The translations under genes were made by a program, and so were the position numbers. A stretch of 64,000 nucleotides of DNA from Neocallimastix lanati (nom. inval.) (taxonomy: Eukaryota; Neocallimastigomycota; Neocallimastigomycetes; Neocallimastigales; Neocallimastigaceae). How positions within the stretch are numbered: the first letter of the stretch is position 1; each line of letters starts with the position of its first letter. The stretch covers positions 215,501 to 279,500 of the forward strand of contig JACVTC010000139.1 of the NCBI GenBank assembly GCA_016946835.1. Reading direction: 5' to 3'. The notes below the pieces were generated by a model. It made no database searches, was not told where the DNA came from, and saw nothing but the letters and a program-made list of their open reading frames with translations. Below are positions 35,602 through 47,102 of the stretch, piece after piece.

Positions 35602-37442
35602 AGATATTATTGTTAATATATAATTAAATATTGAAAATAAAACAGAATAATAAATAATATAATTGTATTCTTTTAATAAAATAAATTTTACTTATAAAAA
35701 AAAAGAATATTTTTGTTTTTAAACAAAAAGAGTTATTTTCAAAAAAAAAAAATAAAAAAAAATAAATAAAATAAAATAAAATATGTAAATAAATAAATAA
35801 TAGTTTTATAATAAAAGAAAAAAAACCTCATAATAATTTTATCATAGATATAATTACTTTTATTATAATATATAATTATATTATTTAATAAAGTAATTTA
35901 TATTATATTATATTATTTTAATTAATGATTTTAATTATTTATAATATATAGTATTTATATCAATTATTTAAAAAGTTATATTTCAAAATTTTCTTAATAA
36001 AATATTTTTATTTTAATGCTACATAAAGGAGGTTATTATTATATAACAATTTAAATTTCATTTATTTTCTATTGATTTAAATATATGCCATTAAAATTTA
36101 TTTATATTAAATTTTTTTTTATAAAAAAAATATATATATAGAAATAATAAACTTTAATTATTATTAGAATTATATATACTTTTTAATTTTTAATCAAAAA
36201 TTTTGTAGTTTGGCGCATTTTAATAGAAAATACTAAAAGGACAGTTTTACATAACAAAATATAACTTTAATGTTAAAATAGGAATATTAGTAACAGAAAA
36301 TCTTAATATTAAATAAAATTTTATTATTAATTATTAAATATAAAATGTAATATTTAATGAAATAAATTTATAAACAAATATTGAAATTATTTACTTCTAA
36401 TATGTAAACATGTATTTAATAGTATAATAATTCTATTAATGATTACATATAATTAATCATATAATTTTTATGAAAATATTGAAAATTTCATGTAAATATT
36501 AATGTACATTAATTTATCAAAAAAAATTATTTAATTTAAAAATATTTAAAATAAATATATTATTTATTATTGAAATAATAATAATTGTATTTAAAATACC
36601 AGTAATTATTTTTTAAAGAGATAATCTTTTTTTTCTAAATTTTACAATTTTCTTTTTTTTATTTTTTTTTTTTTTTTTTTTTTTTAATTAATTAAATATT
36701 TAAAACTTTTTTTTTTTATATAATTTTTTTAAAATGAATAAAAATAATAATAATGATAATTTTTTAATTATTAAAGTTTCAATTGATAATATTTTTTAAT
36801 ATAAAAATAAATAATATAAATTATATAAATATTAATATAAGAAGCTTTTTTTTTTTTTTAATTATTATCTTATATAATCTTATATATACTATATATATTA
36901 CATAATTTATTTTTTTTTTATTAAATATATAATTTTTAATCAATAAAAATTAGAATAATTAAATATAATATATTAGAATATAAATAATGTAATTAAAATT
37001 TTGAACTTTTGAGATTATTTTTTAGTTATTAATTAATAGAACATATTATCTTAATCCAATATATTATTATTATATTATATATATATGAAAAAACTTTAAA
37101 CATTATATTCATTATATTGATACAATATAATAGAATTCTAAATAATTAACAAAAATTTAAATAGATTAATTCAAATTAATTTATATAATTATAAACCGTT
37201 AATTTTTTAATTTTGTAAATAAAGTAGTTTAAATGTATTACAAATGTAAAAAATAAAAAAGATAATAACAATTTTCTTAGAATCTTCTTATTAAATAAAT
37301 AAACAAATAAAAATAATAAATAAATAAATAAATTGGTTTTCTTTTTTTAGAATAATAAAATAAAAAAAAAATTAAAAATAAAATAAACCGTATCAATTAG
37401 ATTTAAAACCTTAAAAGGGTTGATTATTTTTATACTATAATT
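34050..37442. other. Long AT-rich intergenic region, no gene seen
   Basis: Homopolymers (A run near 35573-35598, T run near 36662-36685) and TA repeats only. Upstream region of the ATPase on its right side; no recognisable promoter element beyond TATA-like sequence. Confidence 0.55.
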
Positions 37443-37455
37443 ATAGCCTGAAGAT

Positions 37456-37550
37456 TGAGAGCGTCGACGCCGTACCGGTATGGCAGTTAATCATACACCC
37501 ATATTACTATATGGGGAAGACCAAAGTCTTCAGTCTATAAAAAAAAAAAA
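37456..37550 (+). ncRNA. Retroposed small structured RNA with poly(A) tail
   Basis: A 13-bp direct repeat ATAGCCTGAAGAT (37443-37455 and 37551-37563) brackets an 82-nt GC-richer sequence followed by 12 A. This is the signature of LINE-machinery retroposition. The insert contains three consecutive perfect stems with 4-nt loops: 37469-37484 (GCCGTA..TATGGC), 37498-37515 (CCCATAT..ATATGGG) and 37516-37531 (GAAGAC..GTCTTC). The last two abut exactly. A 10-bp palindrome GCGTCGACGC precedes them (37461-37470). I do not recognise it as tRNA, 5S, U snRNA or snoRNA. It is a DNA copy and need not be transcribed here. Confidence 0.75.
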
Positions 37551-37563
37551 ATAGCCTGAAGAT

Positions 37564-38216
37564 GACAGTAATAATATAATTTTAGAATTTTTTAGTAATA
37601 CTCTTTATAAATATGTTTTGATAAATTAATTTATAATATATTTTCATTGTATATTTTGAGCTTTTTCATAAATATAGTTTAAAATTATATTAAAATTGTA
37701 ATTAAACATGTAATAAATATTAATTAAATAATAAGTTTGATTGTAATTTATTTAAGTTCTTATATTACGGTTAGTAAGAATAAAATTTGTAAATTTTGGC
37801 TTGTTAATTTTTCTAAAATATTTGTAAATTTAAATTAAAAAATAACATATATCAAAAAGAAAACATTATAACAGCCTTTCTTATTGAATTTTTATATTCT
37901 TCCATAATAAATGGACCTTCCATATTATTAATTAATTCAAAAACTGAATGTAGTTTCAATAAGAGCAGATTTCTAGAATTTTTGTGATTTTATTATTTTA
38001 TTCATTGGTATTTTTTTACAAATATAATTTGCTATTCTTTTCATATATATATTATACATCTTAAAAATTCATAGTTTTTTTTTTTTTTTTTTAATAACGA
38101 AAAGTATTTCGATAGAAATGTGAATTATAAAATATTACTAATAATATTGTTTAATATGATTAAAAAATTTTTTTTTGTTAATTCAATTATATATCCAAAT
38201 TTGCATTTTCATTTTT
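37564..38216. other. AT-rich spacer with one coding-like scrap
   Basis: On the minus strand 37990-37850 reads as a coding-like fragment (LHSVFELINNMEGPF, then MEEYKNSIRKAVI) before a stop. No family is recognised and no start was found. The rest is AT-rich. Confidence 0.35.
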
Positions 38217-38576
38217 GACAGGGATTAGCGAAAGGGGAGAACAATAGGTCCTCCATTCTTTCCCTTAAACGTATCAGACTCTGATTGGATTCTTTGAATA
38301 TCGTTTTAGCCGTCGACGCAGACGTCTCTCTAAGAAAGGCTAATATAAAAGAAATTCCCTATATGCTGTTTTATACTATGGGCTTCTTTTCAGTGATCTC
38401 TTGAACCATCATCAAGGGTAGAACAACTACACTAATCCTCTTATAGATCAAGTACTCTAAACACTAACAGTTATATAGTTCAGCAAGAGAAATACTTACC
38501 ATGACGAGTGATCGCTTACTTCTTTTATAAAGAAAAAAACCCTGTAAAGATAAAAATCGCCATATATAAATTCAGG
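38217..38576 (+). other. GC-richer island, possibly an LTR with leader
   Basis: Starts TGACAGGGATTAGCG, has a TATA box (TAATATAAAAG near 38341), then a less AT-rich stretch that includes ACACTAACA near 38460. This fits an LTR plus leader of an unrecognised element, but neither ends nor target duplications are clear. Confidence 0.35.
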
Positions 38577-38655
38577 AGTCCTTTGGGGGATTGAACCAAA
38601 AACCTTTTGTGGGTTAGTCCCTAGTACTAACCATCAGGATAAACCTGGAAAGACC
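38577..38655 (-). other. tRNA-like sequence, degenerate
   Basis: On the minus strand, GGTCTTT..AAAGGACT could form an acceptor stem with one bulge. GTTAGT..ACTAAC closes a 7-nt loop at the anticodon position. GGTTCAATCCC is a near-perfect B box. The T stem and position 33 do not fit, so it is not called as a tRNA gene. It may be a decayed tRNA or tRNA-derived repeat. Confidence 0.35.
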
Positions 38656-38659
38656 AAAA

Positions 38660-39239
38660 TAATTAATAAGAAATGAACAGAAATTATTATTTTAGTTAAG
38701 TTTACCTAAAATAACTTAGCCCATAAAATATAATGATTGTTCACTTATACTTATAGAACTTTCCTATATTCAAAAAATTATTATGTACAAAATTGCTAAT
38801 AGTTATTAATATCTTTTAAAATAAGTTTATGCATTATGTATCTAGAGAAATATAATTATTCTATTATTATTAATTACATTATTAACATTCTGCTTTTATT
38901 ATTAATATCTTAGTCTCTTCATCATTATTCAATATATTATTACTTATAATAATACTTTACTAATATCAATATCATAATTATATTATTATTCTATATTTCT
39001 ATTAAATCTTTTGGAATATAACAGATTCAATAATTATGTTGTTATTTTACTATTTTAATGTTTAGTTAAAAATTTCAATAAAACTTTAAAATAAAAAATA
39101 AATGTTAAGGTTTAGAGAATTAAAATAGAAAAATAGTGAACACAAATTTTTATTTATTTTATTTGTTTTTTTATTTTTTATTTTTAAAGCTTTTTTATTA
39201 AAATTGTATATTATTGAATAAAAATATTTAGTAAAATTT
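38660..39239. other. AT-rich spacer, no gene seen
   Basis: No coding-like content was noticed. Confidence 0.55.
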
Positions 39240-40015
39240 ACAACTATTTTAAATGTTCTTCGATACTTTTGGAATAGATTAAAACATCATCAATATAAAG
39301 GTAAACGAATACACCAATAAAAGGGAATAAAAATTTGTTCATTTCTCTTTAGAAGATGGAGGGAACTCCGGTAAGTCCGAAAGGCAAAACTTTGAATTGA
39401 TAATTTCCAAACTTAGTAGTGAAAGTGGCTATTTCCACGCTTTCTTCATCCATTCAGATTTGATGGAAACCAGAAAATAAATCAAGAGTTGTAAATATTT
39501 TGGCTTCTCCAAGACTATCAAAAATTTCATCTATAAAATGAAGAATTTTTCTCTGTCATATCGTTAACTTTTCTGTAGTCAATGCACAATCGCCACTTTC
39601 CATTGTGTTTGAGAATAAGTACTACTGGAGATGACCATTCCGAACAAGATAGTTCTATCAATCCTTTCTTGATAAGCTTTATAAGTTCTTCTTTTAAGAT
39701 ATCTTATTTTAGTTTTATTAACCAATAACCTCTTAATTTTACTGGCTTTTCATTAGCTTTTAAATGGATCTTATGTGATGAAAGTTTAGAAGGAGTTAAT
39801 TCTTCTATTATCAATCATGTCTTTGAGTATTTTGATAATTTGTTCTTTATAATCTTCATTTAAGTTGTTTAAAAATTAATCATTTTCAATAAATTCCATT
39901 GGTGTTAATTCCTTTATAATTTCCTTTTCGTTATTCGTTTCTTTAATTTTTTTAATAATACAGATTATACTTTCTTCATTATTAAATTTATGTAAACTTT
40001 TCGAAAGAAAAATTA
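39240..40015 (-). pseudogene. Ty3/gypsy reverse transcriptase fragment
   Basis: The minus strand encodes ELTPSKLSSHKIHLKANEKP, a stop, then EWSSPVVLILKHNGKWRLCI, FTTLDLFSGFHQI, a stop, KVLPFGLTGVPSIF, a stop, and the catalytic [16 protein letters not shown]. Several in-frame stops occur, mostly where the family has Gln or Trp, plus small frameshifts. RNase H is cut off at the left end. Confidence 0.85.
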
Positions 40016-40029
40016 TTATATAAAAAAGT

Positions 40030-40620
40030 TTGGATAATTAATTAATTTAAATAATTAATTTAAATTAGTTAATTTAATCAAGTTTATTTAATTTAGTTTT
40101 TTTTATTTAACTTGGTCAATTTAGTTTAGCTAGTTTAAAATACTTTAAAATTAATTTCGGAATAGTTTTAAATAGTTAAAATTAGTTTAAATAGATTTTA
40201 AAAATAGTTTTGAATTGTAAATATATAAACATTAGTATTAATAATATTTATATAATGAATTGATAATAAATGAATTCTTATTGAATTTAATTATTTTTGT
40301 AAATAAGTTGAAAGTTTACTGAATTAGTTATTATTTAGTTTTAGTTAATTATTATTTAATAAAAATTTTAATAAATATTTTATTTATAAATAAATAGTAA
40401 TATATGTAAATTAGATAGGAATGATATATTATAATGTAATCATGAAAAAATATAAATACATGTAAATTTCATTATTTAAATTGATGTATTGGTTATTGAC
40501 TATTATATAGTTAATAACATAATAAGTGTTTATAATAAAAAGATATTTATTAAAAAGTGAATCTTTTATTTAATGTTTTTTTCTTTTTTTTTTAATTGTT
40601 ATAATCTATTTCTTTAAATG
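40030..40620 (+). mobile_element. LTR family A (copy 3), inserted in gypsy debris
   Basis: The TATA region AAAAAATATAAATACATGTAA (near 40445), the following GTTAATAACATAA and the downstream TTGTTATAATCT match copy 1. It lies opposite in orientation to the gypsy remnants on both sides. The ends were not fixed precisely. Confidence 0.65.
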
Positions 40621-42035
40621 AAAACTTGACACTAACAGAGTTCGTGCAATCACATTATTTAAGGTTACAATTACTTTAAATTTTTCTAACTTTAAACCTT
40701 GAGATAATTGTGAACGAATCTTCGGAAATGCACTCAAAAGTTGACCTATCGTAATACTATATTTAAGATTGTTTAAATTATCCATTAAATTGAAAGGTAT
40801 CATGAATCGAAGTGTTCTACAATAATATAAAAAATAAATATATTCTTAATGTAAAAATAAAATATATTATCCAACACAGAACTACCCTTAGTTGGTCTAG
40901 CAGCCATGTTAAAAGATTGTTGGTCCTCCCTTCCATGAACAAATTTAAAGCTTGAATGGTTGATGATTAAATTTTTCGTAGTTCTTAAAGCCCAAAGTGC
41001 AGATGGTAAAATTTCATCCCATTCTTTGTGCTGTCGTCCTTGTAATCGTAATAATTTTCCAATTTTTTTATTACGGTTCCCAACTAAATCATTGCTTTCA
41101 GGATGATATGGAGTGATAAATTTAACATATACGTCATATAGATCAAGGAAGATTTTAGTTATATCTGATGTAAATTGTGCCAAATTATCAGTAGTGATAA
41201 TTTGAGGTACACACTGTCGAGAAGATACATTAATTAAATTTTTTTATCACATCCTGAGAAGTAATATTTTCCGTGGGCTCTGTCTCAACCCATTTAGTAA
41301 AATAATCAACCACAACGATTATATATTGATTATTATTTCTGGTTTTACTTAGAGGTCATATAATATCCAATCCTAATTGAATAAATGGTCCTTCTACTTC
41401 AATTGGTTTATCTTTCGTTAGTTCAGGGTATGGTTGAGATTTATTTAATTGACATTTTTCACACTTACTTATAATTTGATTAATATCATTAACCATATTG
41501 TTCCAATAGTAACTCCTTTTCAAACATTGGTATGTTTTATAATAGACTTCGTGTCCTATACTGTGTGCTTGAAAATTAATTGAAGTTTTTCTTTTGTATC
41601 TATAACTACTTTCTAATAATTATTACCATCAACAAAATGGTCCACTCCATCAATTGTAGTAAATTTTTCTTCAATAAATTTCTTAATGGTTCTTGAAAAT
41701 AAGTCTTCATCTTATTCTTTGATAATTTATGTTGGTAAGACAACTTTTTCTTTTTCATTTTTCATTTCTTGATAAAGCTTCTTCAACAACATTATTCTTC
41801 CCAGTCTGATTAACAAATCTTCTGAGTAATCATCATTCATCGTTGCTAAATGTATTCGTCCTGCACTAACTCCTATATGATCATACTGATAAGGTAATTT
41901 GTCTAAAAATTGTTTTGTGATAATATTTAAGTTGCTATATGAATCTATTAAAGCCTTACCACGAACTCTATCTACTATTACATCAACCATAGCAATATCA
42001 TCTTCTTGTGGTTCATGATGTATACTTTTATATGA
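40621..42035 (-). pseudogene. Scrambled Ty3/gypsy remnants: protease, integrase, pre-protease piece
   Basis: Read on the minus strand: a protease (42035-41727) with KALIDSYSNLNIITKQFLDK, where the usual DSG is DSY. Next an integrase (41690-40800) with its H2C2 finger (HSIGHEVYYKTYQ, CEKCQLNK) and core (VVVDYFTKWVETEP, VKFITPYHPESN). Then a piece (40803-40621) with YSITIGQLLSAFPKIRSQL, which normally lies upstream of the protease. Reverse transcriptase and RNase H are missing between protease and integrase. The order implies a deletion plus a junction of two copies or a rearrangement. Confidence 0.78.
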
Positions 42036-42874
42036 ACTTTATGAAAAGTAAAGAGAGAGAGAGAGCGGGGTGATTAATCATAATAAAACATTTTAGTAAT
42101 TTTAATTTAATTGTTATTGATTATAGGAAGTAGGAAGCTAGTTAAGAAATAGATAGGTCCTATATTGATGAGGTTCCTCAATCTTCAACATACTGTGTAA
42201 TTTTTATTAAATAAATGTTCAATAGGTGTACTGATATGACTACTGAGCCTATATTTGGAAGTAGCTATTGAGTCAATTCAGGTCCGATACTAACTTCCAA
42301 ATAGTTCGTTTATATATGATCTTAACTGTCCTTATCATGGCAATGGAAGAAAACTTAGTTTTATTCTTTACAGGTGTACTTTGAAAAATAGGAAAGTAGT
42401 TATATAATTAAACAAATATATACATCAAAATATTTTCTAATTATATTGATTAAATAATAATAATAAATATTATATAGTATGTTGATTTTGATTGAAGATG
42501 TTTTTTTTTTTTTTTTTTTTGCCTTTTTTTAAAATATGAAATTTGTAATCAATACATTTATCCAACAGAATTAAATATAATATATATTGAATAACATCGT
42601 ATATTATTATATATATGTTTTTTTATTAGATAAAAGAGGAAAAATATATATTAATAACTTTTTTATTTTTTTATTTTAATAATAAGTATAGGTATAATAA
42701 AATATTGAATGAATAATTAAAATAATTTACAATATATAAATGTATAATGAAAATATTTTTTTCTTAATTAAATTTTAAAAAATATTAAAAATAAACAATA
42801 TTTAATATTATTAAGACGAATCAATCAATATAAATAATTAAACCACATGGTTAATAAATAAATAAATAAATAAA

Positions 42875-42908
<34 letters not shown>

Positions 42909-43979
42909 AATTAATTAATTACTCGAATATAAAGTTAATTAAATATGCATTATTTGTTTTTATTGACAAGCCTCAATTAATGCAAATAAGAAAAATTTTG
43001 TCAATCAATTTAATCTTTGTAAATACCAAAAAATCATTATATATTGAAAAATTTTAAATATCAAAATCAAAATTATTATGATTTATAAATTTAAATCTTT
43101 TTATTTTTTTTTTTTTTTTTAATATTATAGTAACCTTAATATGAGAGAATTGATTTTGGTTAATTATATATTATAATTTTTATATATATAGTTTTTTTAC
43201 TTTGATTATTTTTAATAAATTTTGCTTTATTATGATATTTGTTTTATGGCGCATTTATATATCATTTATATTGTAATATATTATTATAATAAATAATATA
43301 TGTATAAATATTTGTGGCTTTAAAGAATTAATTATAAATTATTATTCATTGGGAAGCATTTTTTTTTTTTTAAAAAAAAAATTAAATTTCTATTATTTTG
43401 AATTATGTATAAATTATAATATATATTAATTAAAATGATATAAAAAATTTTCTATATATTTAATGATAAATATTTTTATTATTAGTTTATTAAGTTATTT
43501 TAACCACATATTTAAAAAAATTTAATTATTATTTCAAATATTTAAATAATTTTTTTTTCACTTTTTAAATTTTAATAGTATATATTAATGTTTTTAAATT
43601 TTCTTTATATAAAAAATTTTTTTATTTAATTATTACTAATATAATAATATTTGTAAAAATAATTATTTTGAGTCAATTTAAAAAAAAAAACAACTCATTA
43701 TTATAGAATTGTATTAATAAAAAAGTGATAGAAAAATTAGATATTCTATGTCGAAAACAATTTAAATGCTAAAAGTATATGATATTTAAAATAAACATTT
43801 TTAAACCGATGTAAATAAAATTCAATATATAATATTTAATAAATATAATATTTTTAATAAGTATTTATAAATCCAATAATTAATTATGTATTATATAAAA
43901 TAAAAAACTCAATAAAAAAAAGGTTATAAACAAAAGAAAAATGATAAAGAATATTTAAATTATTTATAATAATTAGTTT

Positions 43980-44012
<33 letters not shown>

Positions 44013-44096
44013 TTTATTATATGTATATATTATATATATATATTTTTTTTAAATGTTTATATAAATTTAATGAATTTTTTTTTATTAATTTAATTG

Positions 44097-44130
<34 letters not shown>

Positions 44131-44425
44131 ATTTGATTTCTATTTCAATAAATATAATATTTTATGAATTTAAAATTTCCCTTTTAAATATAGAATTCTA
44201 ATATATTTTTTATTTTTATTTTATAATAAATCACATTATATATAGGAATATATAAGTGTAAAAATAATTTTAATTTTTATTATTAAAACTGAAAATTTAG
44301 AAGAAAAAAAAAAAATAAATTATATAAATAAAATAAAATACTAAAGAATAATATAACAATAGTAAAATTAATTTCAACAATAATTATAATAATAACAATA
44401 ATAATAATTAGAATTATTAAAGAAA
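42036..44425. other. Intergenic region upstream of the Rho1 GEF gene
   Basis: 42060-42380 is GC-richer and contains a 9-bp inverted repeat TTTGGAAGT (42254-42262) / ACTTCCAAA (42293-42301). It may be the rest of the gypsy element. 42400-44425 is AT-only with AAAT, TA, A and T runs; the last part should hold the GEF promoter, but no specific site stands out. Confidence 0.5.
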
Positions 44426-46885
44426 ATGCATCAAGCACCACCAGTACCACCAAGAGGTGGTGGAAGGAGAGCACCTCCACCTTTAAATCCTCATAGTACT
44501 GATAATTATAATACTCAGTACTATGGTAATCAAAATCAAATTCCTCAAACTAATTACCCAAATAATAATAATGGTTATTTTAATTATGGACATTCACCTA
44601 ACCAAAATCAAGGAAATTTTGATAATCATTTACAATTTCCAAATAATACTCGTCATCAACATATGAATTCCTTTTCGAGTGGAATTGTTTCAGGACCTCA
44701 TCCTATGAATAGTTATCCACAACCTATAAATCAATATTCATCACAACAACAACCAATAAATCAATATTCACCTCAACAACAACCAATAAATCAATATTCA
44801 CCTCAACAACAACCAATAAATCAATATTCACCTCAACAACAACCAATAAATCAATATTCACCTCAACAACAACCAATAAATCAGTATTCTCAAGTAAATT
44901 ATAATCCTAATGGTGGACAAGGTTATCCAAAATATAGTTCTACTGTTCAATCTAGTCCAAATAGTTCTGTAAGGGGTCCTCCTCCAAAAATAAATTATTC
45001 ATCGTCATTAAATTCTCAGTCATATCCTAGTAATGGTTATCAAGCACCAGTCCAACAAACGTATGGACAACAACAAAATCAACGTAACTATTATCCTCAA
45101 AATAATAATTTACAACCAGCTAATTCTTATAATCATGAACAAAGATCACCAGAAATTTATATTTCAGAGTCAAGTTTACCAAATCCGCCAAGAAAGTATA
45201 TACCAGCTAATGCTCAACCAAATGACCCACCACCACCTCCAAGACGTCAAGTGATTCCACCCACAAATCATAAAGTTATGCCTGTACAAGTTTCATCAAT
45301 AAGACCAAATACGGAAGGTTCACCTTCATTATCCCCAAAATTAAATGGAAGAACATCTCCCATTCCACCTCAACGTCGTTCAATGTTAGTAAAATCAGAT
45401 ATAAGTACATCACCCATGCATCGATATTCCCTGGCATCATATAGTCCAAGTCTTGGAGAAACAGCACCACCTCGTCAGTATCAAAGAGGTCGCAATACTT
45501 CTCTCTCATCACAAGCCAGTCAATTAAGTATTACTAATCAAGGTACAAATATTGGTAATTCTAGTCCAAATTCAAATGCTTCATCAATAAAATACTATAA
45601 TAATGAAGATTCTGGTTTTAATAAATCACCTAATTATCGTAATGATCATTCCAATTCATTATCAATTACAGTTCCTAATATGGAATTTAATAATAATTTT
45701 GAAGGTGAGATTTATCAAGATCATCATTCTAGTTTGGTGGTAAAGGATAATAATTCGATTCGTCAATCTGATGCTTCCCGAATTAGCGGTATATCTCAAT
45801 TTAGTAGTATCTCAAAATCGACTAATGATTATATTGAGAATAAAGAAAATAATGAAAACAATGAATATGATAGTTCAGATGATGATATTGAAGAAGCAAA
45901 ATTTAAGAATGAAAGACGTATTAGTATAGAAGCAGAAGATTTATCTAAACTTCTTCAAGATACTAGTACTGTTATTCTTGATGAAAAAACCTTAGCTGCA
46001 AATACAGAACAAACTTATAAGAATCTTGATCCAATCGAAGCTAAAGAATTACAACGTCTTAGTTTGAATTTGAAAGATATCGATGATAGTAATACAATTA
46101 ATTTCTTAGATTTTGATTTAGATGCTATTTCAAATAATATTGACAAAAAGATTATGACGAATAATAATGATAATGGTGACGAATTTACATCAGTAAAAGA
46201 TAATAAAGAAAATATCTCAGAAGAAGTTGATCAATCAAATCAAGCATTATTAAATGTTTTGAGTGACGAAATAAAAGATTTATTTAAGCAAGTGGATGAA
46301 AACGATGCAAAAGATCGTACAGAAGATGTAACTCTTAATCCAGTTGAAAGAATTCAACAACAACATAACATTGATCGTAATGAATCCGTTATAACAAGAG
46401 ATAGTATTCAATTAACAGATGTTTTCACCCATTTAAGAAATGATTTGAATGATAATGAAGATATTTCTTCAAAAGATAAAGATAATTTATCAAATAATAA
46501 TAAAGAAAATTTCAAAACAGATAATCAAAGTGACATTTATAATCTTAATAGTTATTATTCTAATAATGGACAATCTTCATATGATCATTCCCAACGAGAT
46601 TCTCAATATGAAGAATATCTCTCTAATCGTGATTGTGCTAACGGATCAGGTAAATTAAATATTTATTAATATATAAATTTATTGGATAAGCATTTTTTTT
46701 TTTTTTTAAAATTATTTAAATTTGTAGTTATTAGGTTATACATTTTATTTATTTTATAATTATATTTTTATATTATTATTTTATCTATTTATCAATTGTT
46801 ATGTGCTTTATATTATTTCATTAAAAAACAAACTTTGCATTTATAATTAATTAATTAATTATTATTCTTATATAAAATTTATTAT

Positions 46886-46931
<46 letters not shown>

Positions 46932-47066
46932 AAAAAATATTATTTTAATTTTAAATTTAATTATTAACTATTTTTATTTTTATTTAATATATTATATTAT
47001 ATCATATACTATATTATGTTATATGTAATATTATATTTTATTTTAATATATTTTATTATGCATTAT

Positions 47067-47102
<36 letters not shown>

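Noticed and set aside
37460-37531. Reading the three-hairpin insert as a tRNA or 5S rRNA copy
   Set aside because: No TTCRA T-loop, no paired acceptor ends, and no match to the conserved 5S internal control region beyond a few bases.
38491-38500. AATACTTACC, similar to the 5' end of U1 snRNA (AUACUUACC)
   Set aside because: Sequence after it does not resemble U1 and no Sm site was seen. The reverse strand is simply a perfect splice-donor-like GGTAAGTATT.
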